Shown piece after piece: positions 8,562-17,110 of a stretch of 64,000 nucleotides of DNA (position 1 is its first letter; every line of letters begins with the position of its first letter). The notes beneath the pieces were generated by a model. It worked only from the letters and a program-made list of their open reading frames with translations. It had not been told where the DNA came from and made no database searches. Position numbers and translations under genes: made by a program. The stretch comes from Halobellus rufus (GTDB lineage Archaea > Halobacteriota > Halobacteria > Halobacteriales > Haloferacaceae), in NCBI RefSeq assembly GCF_000739575.1, contig NZ_BBJO01000009.1:1-64000 (forward strand), written 5' to 3'.

Positions 8562-9365
8562 ATGTTCGAGACACGTGACCTTTCTGCGGACCTCGACGCC
8601 GTGCGCGAGGCGCACGCGCCCGGGGCGCTCGTTCTCGACGTCGCGGCGGATTTCGAGACTATTCCTTCGGCCGCGGCGGAGGATCTCGGCCTGCTCGCCG
8701 ACGGACTCGACCCGGCGACGTACCCCAGCGAGTGGCTCTCCGACGACGCGCCGCGAGCGCTCGTCGCGTACGCGGGGCCGGACTTCACCGTGGGGATGCC
8801 CGGCGACGGGACCGTCGTGTGGACGCGGCAGACGACGCCGCCGACGGTACTCGTGAAAAAGCGCGCGGAGGGGACGCCCGCTCCCTTCCTCGAGTTCCTC
8901 CTCGCCGAGGCGTTCGTCCAGATCGGCACCGACGCCCCGGAGCACTTCCTCCCCTTCTTCGGCGAGTCCTACCGCGACCTCGACGACGCCGTCCCGCTCG
9001 GGCCGGCCGACGTCTATCAGATCGCCGCCGCACTCTACGACGCCTGGCTGGGGCTCCAGACGAGAGAGACGTTCGCCGGGTGGGAAGACACGCATCCGGA
9101 TCTCTACGACGCGTGGGCCGACGCCGGATCCCGATTGGAGGGGCGACTCTCGACGCTCCCCCGATCGGTCGCCCGCGGGCAGACCTCGTTCGCGGAGGCG
9201 ACCGAGTACGCCTGCTCGGCGGTCAAACACGGGCTCGACCTCCCCGCGCCGTTCGGCGCGCTCGACACGCAGGCGTTCGTCGAGTACGGTGCGGACTACG
9301 GGGTCAAGTGGGCCGCGAAGACCTTCGAGAAACTGGAAGAGGGTACTGAGCAGAGCGGGGAGTGA
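8562..9365 (+). CDS. Conserved haloarchaeal protein, DUF7089-like
   Basis: The ATG at 8562 (MFETRDLSADLDAVREAHAP) gives 267 residues. It is soluble and acidic, with no signal peptide, helices or recognisable catalytic motif. The central part (FLEFLLAEAFVQIGTDAPEH) and C-terminal block (YACSAVKHGLDLPAPFGALD) look well-conserved structural segments. It sits in the origin-proximal cluster and converges with the following minus-strand gene. The family assignment is from memory of haloarchaeal origin neighbourhoods. Confidence 0.7.
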   Translation: MFETRDLSADLDAVREAHAPGALVLDVAADFETIPSAAAEDLGLLADGLDPATYPSEWLSDDAPRALVAYAGPDFTVGMPGDGTVVWTRQTTPPTVLVKKRAEGTPAPFLEFLLAEAFVQIGTDAPEHFLPFFGESYRDLDDAVPLGPADVYQIAAALYDAWLGLQTRETFAGWEDTHPDLYDAWADAGSRLEGRLSTLPRSVARGQTSFAEATEYACSAVKHGLDLPAPFGALDTQAFVEYGADYGVKWAAKTFEKLEEGTEQSGE

Positions 9366-9390
9366 GACGCCCGACGCGCGGAACTATCGC

Positions 9391-9969
9391 TCAGAATTCG
9401 GTTTCGACGCTGCCGTCGACGTCGAGTTCGACGACGGCGTCGAAGAGGCCGCGGAACCGATCGATCGTCTCCTCGTCGTGGACCTCGTTCGACAGGTGGA
9501 ACAGGCCGACGGCGTCGTGTTCGTCGAGGAGTCCGAGGAGTCGCTCGCTCGCCTCGTACGCCCCGTCGACGTCGGCGTAGTAGGCCATCTCGGTCACCGA
9601 ATCGACGCTCACTCGGAGTTTCCCCTCGTGGGACTCTAGGAAGTCTCGGGTCTGTGCGACGATCCCGTCGAGGTCGTCCGGGGCCGACACGTAGTGGACG
9701 CGGTCGGTTCGGCGGCGGGTGTACCCCCGCTCGACGGACAGCGTGTCGAGAACGACCGCCTTCGACTCGTCGACATCGTAGTGTTCGAGTTTCTGTTCGA
9801 CCTCGCGGGCGGTCGTTCGCGTCGAGATCACCAGGAAGTGGTCCGTGTCCGTCTTCAGGAAGTCGGTGTCGATCCGATCGGTCTCCCCGATGCTCGGATG
9901 CAGCAACAGAACCCCTGTCCCGCCGGGAATCGAATCCGGTGCGTTGTCGATCGCGAGCGCGTAATCCAT
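9391..9969 (-). CDS. RecA/KaiC-fold-like protein without Walker A (DUF7090-like)
   Basis: This 192-residue protein starts MDYALAIDNAPDSIPGGTGV. The sequence order resembles a degenerate RecA/KaiC domain: a PGGTGVLLLHP loop stands where the P-loop would be, then VLDTLSVERGYTRR and LRVSVDSVTEMAYYAD. The Lys-Thr/Ser of Walker A is absent, so ATP hydrolysis is unlikely. It converges with the gene at 8562 and is likely monocistronic. The fold is inferred from segment order, not from a search. Confidence 0.65.
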   Translation of the reverse strand: MDYALAIDNAPDSIPGGTGVLLLHPSIGETDRIDTDFLKTDTDHFLVISTRTTAREVEQKLEHYDVDESKAVVLDTLSVERGYTRRRTDRVHYVSAPDDLDGIVAQTRDFLESHEGKLRVSVDSVTEMAYYADVDGAYEASERLLGLLDEHDAVGLFHLSNEVHDEETIDRFRGLFDAVVELDVDGSVETEF

Positions 9970-10073
9970 AACCGTAGGTGCGCCCCCGCGGACTTAACCG
10001 TGCGGGAGACGGCTCGGCGGGGTTCGGTCCCTCGATCCCGACGGAACCAGCGCGACGAGCCGCGATCACGACC

Positions 10074-10529
10074 TCAGTACAGCGAGTCCGCCGTCGCCGC
10101 GCCGATGACGCTGAACACCGCGCTGATGCTGATCGCCTTCAGCGTCGATCCGAGCAGTCCGAGGTCGATCTCGACGCCGACGAATTCGACGCTCCCACCA
10201 CCAGTCGCGCCGACGAACGTCCCCGGCGCGTCGAAGGCGATCGCGAGAATGATCACCGACAGGTACGAGACCGAGATGAGCGAGATGAACCGGAGGGGGA
10301 CGCCGCCGACCTCGGTCTCGCGGTCCGGGTTCCTGTCGTCGGCTTTGTACAGTGCACCATACCCGATCGAGAGAACGATAATCACCGTCAAAAGCGTCTG
10401 AAGCAGTCCCATACTCCCCGCGAGTACCCACACCTCCTCGGTGACCACGAACGGTCCGGCGAGCAGGAATCCGCCGACGATCTGCTGGACCGTATCCGAG
10501 AGCGCGAACCGGCGACGACGCCCGACCAT
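10074..10529 (-). CDS. DUF2391-like integral membrane protein
   Basis: This 151-residue protein has about four transmembrane helices: IVGGFLLAGPFVV, LLQTLLTVIIVLSIGYGA, ISVSYLSVIILAIAF and ISISAVFSVIGAATADSLY. The short positive N-terminus suggests an N-in topology. It resembles the DUF2391 family of small membrane proteins with unknown role. It is divergent from the downstream methyltransferase gene. Confidence 0.65.
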   Translation of the reverse strand: MVGRRRRFALSDTVQQIVGGFLLAGPFVVTEEVWVLAGSMGLLQTLLTVIIVLSIGYGALYKADDRNPDRETEVGGVPLRFISLISVSYLSVIILAIAFDAPGTFVGATGGGSVEFVGVEIDLGLLGSTLKAISISAVFSVIGAATADSLY

Positions 10530-10727
10530 ACGCGATCAACGATACCGGTTTGTAAATAGACACCCGTCTCGTCCGTCCTCTCTTGATCCGCGTTCGACGT
10601 CTCTCGACTCGTGGTCGTTGTCTCTCGATTCGCTCGATTCGAAACGGACGCCTCGAACTGGACGACGGCCCCCGGTCGCGGGAGGAGGATCCCCACGGTT
10701 CTTGTCCCGTCCGGACGACGGGGACGT

Positions 10728-11408
10728 ATGAGCGTGAGAGCCGAGTTCGACGCGTGGGCGACCGACGGACGCGACAAGGGAATGGAAGACCGCCACTGGC
10801 ACACGGCCAAACACGCCCTCGCTCGGATGCCCGTCGAAGCCGGCGACACGATCCTCGATCTCGGCTGTGGGAGCGGGTACGCCGGGCGCGCGCTCCGCGA
10901 CACGAAGGACGCGGGCCGCGTCTACGGGCTCGACGGGTCGCCCGCGATGGCACGGAACGCGCGGTCGTACACAGACGATCCGAACGTGGGCTACCTCGTC
11001 GGCGACTTCGACGACCTCCCATTCGCGGACGACAGCGTCGACCACGTCTGGAGTATGGAGGCGTTCTACTACGCGACCGATCCCGAGCACACCCTCGAAG
11101 AGATCGAGCGGATCCTCCGACCCGGCGGGACGTTCTACTGCGCGGTGAACTACTACGAGGAGAACGTCCACTCCCACGAGTGGCAGGAGCGGATCGACGT
11201 CGATATGACGCGGTGGTCCGCCGCGGAGTACCGAACCGCGTTCCGCGAGGCCGGACTGGCGGTCGCCGAACAGGACTCGATCCCGGACCGCGAGATCGAC
11301 ATCCCGCCGGCGTCGGCGTTCCCGACCGACGACTGGGACTCCCGCGAGGCGATGGTCGAGCGCTACCGGACCTTCGGGACGCTTCTCACCGTCGGCGTCG
11401 CTCTCTGA
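10728..11408 (+). CDS. Class I SAM-dependent methyltransferase
   Basis: Start set at MSVRAEFDAWATDGRDKGME (10728), giving 226 residues; the upstream in-frame stretch is compositionally unlike a protein. Motif I is ILDLGCGSGYAGRAL, acidic motif II is VYGLDGSP, and a motif IV-like LPFADDSVDHVWSMEAFYY follows. These define a Rossmann-fold methyltransferase of the UbiE/Coq5-like group. The substrate is unknown. The stop is followed after 16 bp by a 15-bp minisatellite. Confidence 0.85.
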   Translation: MSVRAEFDAWATDGRDKGMEDRHWHTAKHALARMPVEAGDTILDLGCGSGYAGRALRDTKDAGRVYGLDGSPAMARNARSYTDDPNVGYLVGDFDDLPFADDSVDHVWSMEAFYYATDPEHTLEEIERILRPGGTFYCAVNYYEENVHSHEWQERIDVDMTRWSAAEYRTAFREAGLAVAEQDSIPDREIDIPPASAFPTDDWDSREAMVERYRTFGTLLTVGVAL

Positions 11409-11424
11409 CCGTCAGATGCGGACT

Positions 11425-11540
11425 CACTGACCCAGGCCTCACTGACCCAGGCCTCACTGACCCAGGCCTCACTGACCCAGGCCTCACTGACCCAGGCCTC
11501 ACTGACCCAGGCCTCACTGACCCAGGCCTCACTGACCCAG
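11425..11540. repeat. 15-bp minisatellite, 8 copies
   Basis: Unit CACTGACCCAGGCCT is repeated perfectly seven times plus an 11-base eighth copy. It occupies most of the gap between the 3' ends of the methyltransferase and the convergent ABC ATPase gene. Each unit contains AGGCCT, a palindrome. No spacers are present, so it is not a CRISPR. It may vary in copy number by slippage. Confidence 0.95.
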
Positions 11541-11555
11541 TAACTACCCGTCGAC

Positions 11556-12914
11556 TCACTCGCTTCGCTCGACGAGGTGCGCGTCCGCGGCGGTGAACTC
11601 GACGCGCACCGCCCCGGAGATCGGATCGTCGGTCCGAACCGTCAGTTCGCGACCCTTCCAGCGGAGATGCGTCCGCGTCGAATCGCCGAGGAACTCCGAT
11701 TCCGACACGGTCGCCTCCAGGGCGTTCGACACCGGATCCGGACCTTCCGCAGGCGCTCGCTCTCCCGTCGGTCGATCGCCGGCATCGCGAACCCGCATCT
11801 TTTCGGGTCGAACGCAGAATACGACGTGATCGCCCGCCGAGACGGGGACTGGCGTTTCGATGCGAATGTCGACCGCTTCGACGTCGACCGTGACGGCCCG
11901 GGACCGCCCCGATTCTGATTCCCGAACCGAAGCCTCGGCTTCTAGGTCCTGCGTTCCGGCGTCTCCCGTCTCTCTCTCCTCCACCCCTGCGTCGTCGCTC
12001 TCGCCTCGCAACCCCTCCATTTCGAGTGGAGATTCTGCTGCTTCAGACGCTGAACGCGGACGAGATTGGGCGTTCGACGCTCGAACGTCGACGACGGTCC
12101 CCCCGAAGACGTTGTTGTCGCCGACGAACTCCGCGACGAAGCGGCTTTCCGGCCGTCGGTACACCGCTTGCGGTGTCCCGATCTGCTCGATGCGACCGTC
12201 GTTCATCACCGCCACGCGATCGGAGATCGCGAGGGCCTCCTCCTGATCGTGGGTCACGTATAGGGTCGTGATTCCGAGCGTCGATTGGATCTCCTTGATC
12301 TGCATCCGCAGGCGTTCGCGGAGCCGGGCGTCGAGCGCGCTCATCGGCTCGTCGAGGAGCAGGAGGTCGGGATCGGGCGCGAGCGCGCGGGCGAGCGCGA
12401 CGCGCTGCTGCTGTCCGCCGGAGAGTTCGTCGGGATCGCGATCCCCCGCGTCCGGGAGGTCGACGAGTTCGAGCAGCGACGTCACCCGCTCTTCTCGGGT
12501 CTCTCCGTCCGGGGGATCCGCGAACTTGAGTCCGTAGGCGACGTTCTCCGCGACTGAGAGGTGCGGAAAGAGCGCGTAGTTCTGGAAGACGACGCCGACG
12601 TCTCTGTCCTCCGGCGGCACGCCGCGCATCGCTCTGTCGTCGAACCGAACCGTCCCCGACGTCGGCGAGTCGAACCCGGCGACGAGTCGGAGCGTCGTCG
12701 TCTTGCCGCAGCCGGACGGCCCGACGAGCGTGAAGAACTCCCCGTCGTCGACCTCGAAGGAGACGCCGTCGGTGACGGAGTCGGTGCCGGTGCCGGTGCG
12801 GAGGTCGGAGTCAGTGCCGGTGCCCGTGTCGAGCCGACTCTCCGCGTTCTCCCGTCCGCCGAGCGCGACCGTGTCCCCGTACTCTTTTCGCACGCCTTCC
12901 AGTGTTAGTCTCAT
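11556..12914 (-). CDS. ABC transporter ATPase, thiamine/iron-type
   Basis: Energises the transporter encoded with the next two genes. Walker A GPSGCGKTTT, signature LSGGQQQRVALARAL, Walker B LLLLDEP and the switch His (VTHDQEEA) are all present. Start taken at the ATG at 12914 (MRLTLEGVRKEYG) because GAGGAGG lies 6-8 bases before it; an upstream ATG at 12938 would overlap the permease. Two low-complexity inserts are unusual: a TGTGTDS duplication between the A-loop region and Walker A, and about 75 acidic residues inside the C-terminal TOBE region. Both are on variable surfaces. The cassette order substrate protein, permease, ATPase indicates one operon. Confidence 0.9.
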   Translation of the reverse strand: MRLTLEGVRKEYGDTVALGGRENAESRLDTGTGTDSDLRTGTGTDSVTDGVSFEVDDGEFFTLVGPSGCGKTTTLRLVAGFDSPTSGTVRFDDRAMRGVPPEDRDVGVVFQNYALFPHLSVAENVAYGLKFADPPDGETREERVTSLLELVDLPDAGDRDPDELSGGQQQRVALARALAPDPDLLLLDEPMSALDARLRERLRMQIKEIQSTLGITTLYVTHDQEEALAISDRVAVMNDGRIEQIGTPQAVYRRPESRFVAEFVGDNNVFGGTVVDVRASNAQSRPRSASEAAESPLEMEGLRGESDDAGVEERETGDAGTQDLEAEASVRESESGRSRAVTVDVEAVDIRIETPVPVSAGDHVVFCVRPEKMRVRDAGDRPTGERAPAEGPDPVSNALEATVSESEFLGDSTRTHLRWKGRELTVRTDDPISGAVRVEFTAADAHLVERSE

Positions 12915-12915
12915 C

Positions 12916-14805
12916 TCAGAACCCTCCTCGTTCGCCATATCGCCCGCCGAACCGTTCGATAATCACGAAACTCAGGCTGGTGACAGCGAGCAGGACGCAG
13001 CCCATCGCCGTCGCCGGACCGAGCCGCCGCCCCAGATACCGTTCGACGGCGACCGGCATCGTGTAGCTCGTCGACCCCTCTGCGAGGACGACCGTCGAGT
13101 CGAACTCGCCGATCGAGATGGCGAAGGCGAACGCCGCGCCCGCGACGACGCCCGCGGCGACCAGCGGCAGTTCGATGTCGACGAGCGCTCGGACCCGACT
13201 CGCGCCGAGGCTGCGTGCGGACTCGACCAGTCGCGGGTCGAGGTTTCCGAGAAGCGGCGCGACGTTCCGCGTCACGAAGGGGTACGCGCCGACCGCGTGG
13301 GCGGCGACGACCGCGATCGCGCCGGTCACCTGGACCCGAGTGCCGAAGACGTCGACGCCGAAGACGAGCCCGCGGAGCAGCCCGAGGCCGACGACGATCC
13401 CCGAGACGGCGAACGGTGCCATCGCGAGCGCGTCGATCGCGGCGCGACCGCGGAACTCCCGCGTCGTCAGCACGGCCATCACGACGCCCATCGGGACGGC
13501 CACGAGAAGCGTCCCCACCCCGAACCGCAGCGAGTTCGCGATCGCCGGGAGCGGACGGACCTGATAGGACGCGCCCGTCTGCTGCCGTTCGAGGAGGAAC
13601 AGGTAGTGCTCCAGCGTCAGCCCGCCTCCCGGTCCGGTCAGGCTCGTGAGCACCATCGAGGCGATCGGGCCGACGAACACCGCCAGCACAACGAGGCCGT
13701 AGGCGGCGATCGTGATCCGCGCGCCCGCCGCTTTGGCGGTCCACGAGCCGGGCCACAGCGAGTAGCGCGGCTGCGGGCGCGCGCCCTGCCCCGAGCCGCG
13801 GGTGCGACCCTCGTAACGGAGGTACCAGTACGTCAACCCGAGCGAGATCGCGGTCTCGACGACGGCGAGGGCGGCCGCCTCGGCGTACGCGAGGTTCTGG
13901 ATCCGCGAGTAGATGAACACCTCGACAGTCGCCAACTGGAAGCCGCCGAGCGCGAGCACGATCGGGAACGACGCGAAGGTGAAGACGAACGTCAGGGTCG
14001 CGCCGACTGCAACGGCTGGGAGCAACTGCGGGAGCACCACGTCGCGGAACGCCCGCGTCGGCGACGCGCCGAGGCTCCGGGCCGTCTCGATCGCGGAGGC
14101 GTCGACGCTCTCCCAGGCGGCGGTCGTCACCCGCGCGACCAGCGGCGCGTTGTAGAACGCGTGCGCGATCACGATCGCTTCGAGGGTGAAAAGCAGCTCG
14201 ACCGGCGGCAGGCCGATCGCCGTCAGGACGCCGTTGAGCGTCCCGTTCCGGCCGAACGTCGCGACGAACCCGATCGCGACCATAATCGAGGGCATCACGA
14301 ACGGGAGGATCGTCAGCGAGCGCAGCGTCCTTCGGCCGCGGAACTCGAACCGCGAGAGAATCCACGCGCCGGGCAGTCCCAGAAGGACCGAGGCGACCGT
14401 CGACAACAGCGCCTGATAGGCGGTGAACCCGAAGATGTCGACGAGGTAAAAGCGCGAGGAGAGCACCGAGACGATCGGCTCGACGGTCGGCCGTCCGTCG
14501 ACGAACACCGCGTCGACGAACACCGTCGCGACCGGGTAGTAGAAGACGACGAGCAGGACGAGGGCGGTCACGGCGGACCCGACTGTGAGGGCCTGCGCTT
14601 CGATCCGCCGTCGGAGCGCAGCCGCGACCGAGCCAGCCCGGGACCACCGCGTCTCCGACGGTGGCGCGTCGGCTGATCGAGGCGACGTCACGGTTCCGTC
14701 TCCGTCGTCTGAAGACGGGCCGTCGACGCTATCGTCGCCACCGCCATCGACGCCGTCGCCGTCACTTGCTGGCGAACTGCCGTTCCCACGCCTGCGTCCA
14801 CTCAC
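12916..14805 (-). CDS. Two-domain ABC permease (ThiP/FbpB-like)
   Basis: Up to 629 residues. A hydrophilic acidic N-terminus of about 70 residues is followed by a fused pair of six-helix permease domains. Each has an EAA coupling loop: ETARSLGASPTRAFRDVVLP and ESARSLGASRVRALVDIELP. The fused architecture is typical of thiamine (ThiP) and ferric iron permeases. The first possible start is a GTG at 14805, overlapping the substrate-protein gene by 44 bp; a start further inside is possible because the N-terminus is low complexity. Confidence 0.88.
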   Translation of the reverse strand: MSGRRRGNGSSPASDGDGVDGGGDDSVDGPSSDDGDGTVTSPRSADAPPSETRWSRAGSVAAALRRRIEAQALTVGSAVTALVLLVVFYYPVATVFVDAVFVDGRPTVEPIVSVLSSRFYLVDIFGFTAYQALLSTVASVLLGLPGAWILSRFEFRGRRTLRSLTILPFVMPSIMVAIGFVATFGRNGTLNGVLTAIGLPPVELLFTLEAIVIAHAFYNAPLVARVTTAAWESVDASAIETARSLGASPTRAFRDVVLPQLLPAVAVGATLTFVFTFASFPIVLALGGFQLATVEVFIYSRIQNLAYAEAAALAVVETAISLGLTYWYLRYEGRTRGSGQGARPQPRYSLWPGSWTAKAAGARITIAAYGLVVLAVFVGPIASMVLTSLTGPGGGLTLEHYLFLLERQQTGASYQVRPLPAIANSLRFGVGTLLVAVPMGVVMAVLTTREFRGRAAIDALAMAPFAVSGIVVGLGLLRGLVFGVDVFGTRVQVTGAIAVVAAHAVGAYPFVTRNVAPLLGNLDPRLVESARSLGASRVRALVDIELPLVAAGVVAGAAFAFAISIGEFDSTVVLAEGSTSYTMPVAVERYLGRRLGPATAMGCVLLAVTSLSFVIIERFGGRYGERGGF

Positions 14806-15901
14806 TCACGTTGTCTCGAAGTTCGTCGTACGTGAAAGTGACTGCTTCCGGCGGTGCCTTCGCGTACTCGGCGAACTCCTCGGGGAGTTCGGCGGTCGTC
14901 GTCGCCGGGAACGCGACGTTGCGCTGGGCGATCTCACCCTGCACGTCCGGCCGGAGGACGAACTCGAGGAACTGTCTGGCGAGTTCCGGCTCATCGGTCC
15001 CCTCGAAGACCGACATCCCCTCGGGGTAGGCGTAGCCCTGATCGTTCAGGAACCGGATCTGGTGCTTCGCGAGGTCCTCGCCGGACTGGCTGGCGTACAC
15101 CTGATCCGTCGAGTAGGAGACGACCATCGGGGCCTCCTCGTTCTCGTAGGCCGTGTACGACGTCGACCAGTCGGCGAGCACGCGGACGTCGTTCGCCTGC
15201 AGTTCCTCCCAGTAGTCGAGGTACCCGTCAGCGCCCTTCTCGGCGATGGTGTGCAGCAGGAACGACTTCCCCGTCGAACTCCCGGTGGGGTTCTGTGCGA
15301 GGAGGTCGCCCTCGTACTCGGACTCCAGTAGCCCGTCGAACGTCTCGGGGGCGGCGAAGCCGCCGCCGTCGAACGCCTCGTTGTACACGAGGCTGACGTA
15401 GCTCGTGTCGTAGGGGACGATTCGACCCTCGGGATCGAAGTTCAGTCCCTCCTTCACGTCGCCCTGTCCGGACACGTCGTCGACGGGAACGAACAGGCCG
15501 TCGTCCAGTCGCTCGTCGATCCGAATGAGCATATCCACGTTGAGGCCGACGTAGACGTCGGCGTCGATTTCGGCCCCCTGCAGCGCTCGCTCGATGTAGT
15601 AGTTGATCTCACTGTCCGGGGTCGCGAACTCGATCGTCGCGTCGAACTCCGACTCGAACGTCTCCTTGAGCCACGGACCCGGACTCGTCGAGGGCGCGTC
15701 GACGAACGCGCCGTACGTCGACACCACGAGTTCCGGCGTGCTCGGTTCGGCGGTCCCGGTCGTCGTCCCGGCCGCCGTCTCGTCCGTTCCGCTCGCCGTC
15801 GGTCCGTCCGTCGATCCGCCGTCGCCGCCTCCTCCGAGACACCCCGCGATCCCCGCCGCGCCGCCGGCACCGACCGTTCGAAGGAACGTTCTGCGTTTCA
15901 T
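14762..15901 (-). CDS. Substrate-binding lipoprotein, thiamine ABC family
   Basis: This 379-residue protein has a Tat motif (RRTFLRTVG) and a lipobox ending AGC at about residue 20. It should be exported folded and lipid-anchored, as common in haloarchaea. A Gly/Thr/Ser linker follows, then a ThiB-like binding domain: TPELVVSTYGAFV, LIRIDERLDDGLFVPVDDV, and the NPTGSSTGKSFLL block typical of thiamine-binding proteins. It is first in the operon. An iron or phosphonate-like substrate is a less likely alternative. A TATA element 24 bases before the ATG suggests a leaderless mRNA. Confidence 0.82.
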   Translation of the reverse strand: MKRRTFLRTVGAGGAAGIAGCLGGGGDGGSTDGPTASGTDETAAGTTTGTAEPSTPELVVSTYGAFVDAPSTSPGPWLKETFESEFDATIEFATPDSEINYYIERALQGAEIDADVYVGLNVDMLIRIDERLDDGLFVPVDDVSGQGDVKEGLNFDPEGRIVPYDTSYVSLVYNEAFDGGGFAAPETFDGLLESEYEGDLLAQNPTGSSTGKSFLLHTIAEKGADGYLDYWEELQANDVRVLADWSTSYTAYENEEAPMVVSYSTDQVYASQSGEDLAKHQIRFLNDQGYAYPEGMSVFEGTDEPELARQFLEFVLRPDVQGEIAQRNVAFPATTTAELPEEFAEYAKAPPEAVTFTYDELRDNVSEWTQAWERQFASK

Positions 15902-15931
15902 TACTGGGTAATTTCACCTAGTGGTATTTAA
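15902..15931 (-). promoter_or_regulatory. Promoter of the thiamine-type ABC operon
   Basis: On the minus strand, TTAAATA (15925-15931) lies about 24-30 bases upstream of the ATG, the spacing for a leaderless archaeal transcript. Between TATA and ATG sits TACCACTAGGTGAAATTACC, which contains partial dyads (GGTGAAATTACC; TAC...GTA) and could be an operator. No TPP riboswitch fits in this space. Confidence 0.55.
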
Positions 15932-15973
15932 CCGTGGTGCATCGGTAGCGGCGGTGTGGGCGGATTCTCGTCG

Positions 15974-17110
15974 ATGGCTCTCGCGGCGGATCGGAGCAAC
16001 GTTCTTGTCGCTCCGCGGCGACTCCTAGCCGTGTCGCGCAACCGACGGTACGCGCTCGGCGGCGTCTTCGTCCTCGTAGGGATCGCGACAGCGCTGCTCT
16101 TGGCGTCCGTCCTCGGCACCGTCTTCTTCGCCGTCACGGTCGCGTACCTGCTCTGGCCGGTCCGACAGCGACTCGTCTCCCGCGGACTGTCCCGCCGCCT
16201 CGCCAGCGGCGGCGCGACGGCCGGCGCGTTCGTGATGACGCTCTTCGTGTTCGTCCCGCTCGTCGTTGTCGCCTATCTCCGATTCGATTCGTTCGTCGCG
16301 CTGCTCGGACTGCTCCCGGAAACACTCGAACTCGCGCTGTTCGGAATCGAGTACGCTATCACGCTCGAATCGCTCACCGCGTTCCTCATCTCGCTCGTCG
16401 AACGCGGGGCCAGATACGCCGCCACCTCGGCCCCCGTTCTCATCGTGAAGGCGACGCTCTTCGTCTTCCTCGTCTACTCGTTGCTTTTCTACGGCGAGGA
16501 CGCTCAGCGGTCGGTCCTCGCGCTCGTGCCGACCGGATACCGCGACGCCGCAGTCGCGCTGAATCGCCGCGCTAGAGAGACGCTTTTCGCCATTTACGTC
16601 CTTCAGGCGGCCACCGCGCTCGGGACGTTCGCTCTCGCGCTTCCGGTGTTTTACGCCCTCGGCTACGAGTCGGTCGTGATGCTGTCGAGCGTCGCCGCGC
16701 TCCTGCAGTTCGTTCCGATTCTCGGCCCCAGCGTCCTGCTCGCGGGACTGGCGGCGTACCACGTCGCGGTCGGCGAACTGGTCCGCGCCGCGCTCGTCTT
16801 CCTGCTCGGCGGCTTCGTCATCGCGCTCCTGCCCGACGTCCTCATCCGACCGCGACTGGCCCGCGAAACGGCTGACATCCCGGGCAGCCTCTACTTCGTC
16901 GGCTTCTTCGGCGGCGTGCTCACGCTCGGACCGATCGGCATCGTCGCGGGGCCGCTCGCCGTCGGCCTGTTCGTCGAGTCCGCGGCGCTGCTCTCGACGG
17001 AGTTGAACCACTCTGGACTGACGCCCGCGGACGTCCCTGACGACGCAGAGGCGATGGCGGTCGAGGACCGCAATGAGACGGATACCGGCGACACCGATGG
17101 CGGTTCCTAA
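15974..17110 (+). CDS. AI-2E family (UPF0118) membrane transporter
   Basis: About 378 residues with eight predicted helices and the family's central and C-terminal blocks (LLQFVPILGPSVLLAGL; LLPDVLIRPRLA; LTLGPIGIVAGPLAVGLFVE). Members include the AI-2 exporter TqsA and Na+/H+ antiporters; the haloarchaeal substrate is unknown. The ATG at 15974 is preferred over a GTG at 15956. It is divergent from the ABC operon with only about 70 bp between start codons, so the promoters overlap. Confidence 0.85.
   Translation: MALAADRSNVLVAPRRLLAVSRNRRYALGGVFVLVGIATALLLASVLGTVFFAVTVAYLLWPVRQRLVSRGLSRRLASGGATAGAFVMTLFVFVPLVVVAYLRFDSFVALLGLLPETLELALFGIEYAITLESLTAFLISLVERGARYAATSAPVLIVKATLFVFLVYSLLFYGEDAQRSVLALVPTGYRDAAVALNRRARETLFAIYVLQAATALGTFALALPVFYALGYESVVMLSSVAALLQFVPILGPSVLLAGLAAYHVAVGELVRAALVFLLGGFVIALLPDVLIRPRLARETADIPGSLYFVGFFGGVLTLGPIGIVAGPLAVGLFVESAALLSTELNHSGLTPADVPDDAEAMAVEDRNETDTGDTDGGS

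Noticed and set aside
11425..11540. Possible CRISPR array
   Set aside because: The 15-bp units are directly adjacent with no spacers, and no cas genes are near.
10583..11596. An open frame that would encode GLTDP repeats through the minisatellite
   Set aside because: Upstream it is an alternative frame of the methyltransferase with Arg-rich sequence; the repeat simply lacks stop codons in that frame.
12703..14676. A 657-codon plus-strand open frame opposite the ABC permease
   Set aside because: It is the Arg/Asp-rich antisense shadow typical of high-GC genes; the minus-strand permease has clear helices and EAA loops.
15902..15955. TPP riboswitch before the thiamine-type ABC operon
   Set aside because: The start codon is only about 24 bases from the TATA element, leaving no room for an aptamer.
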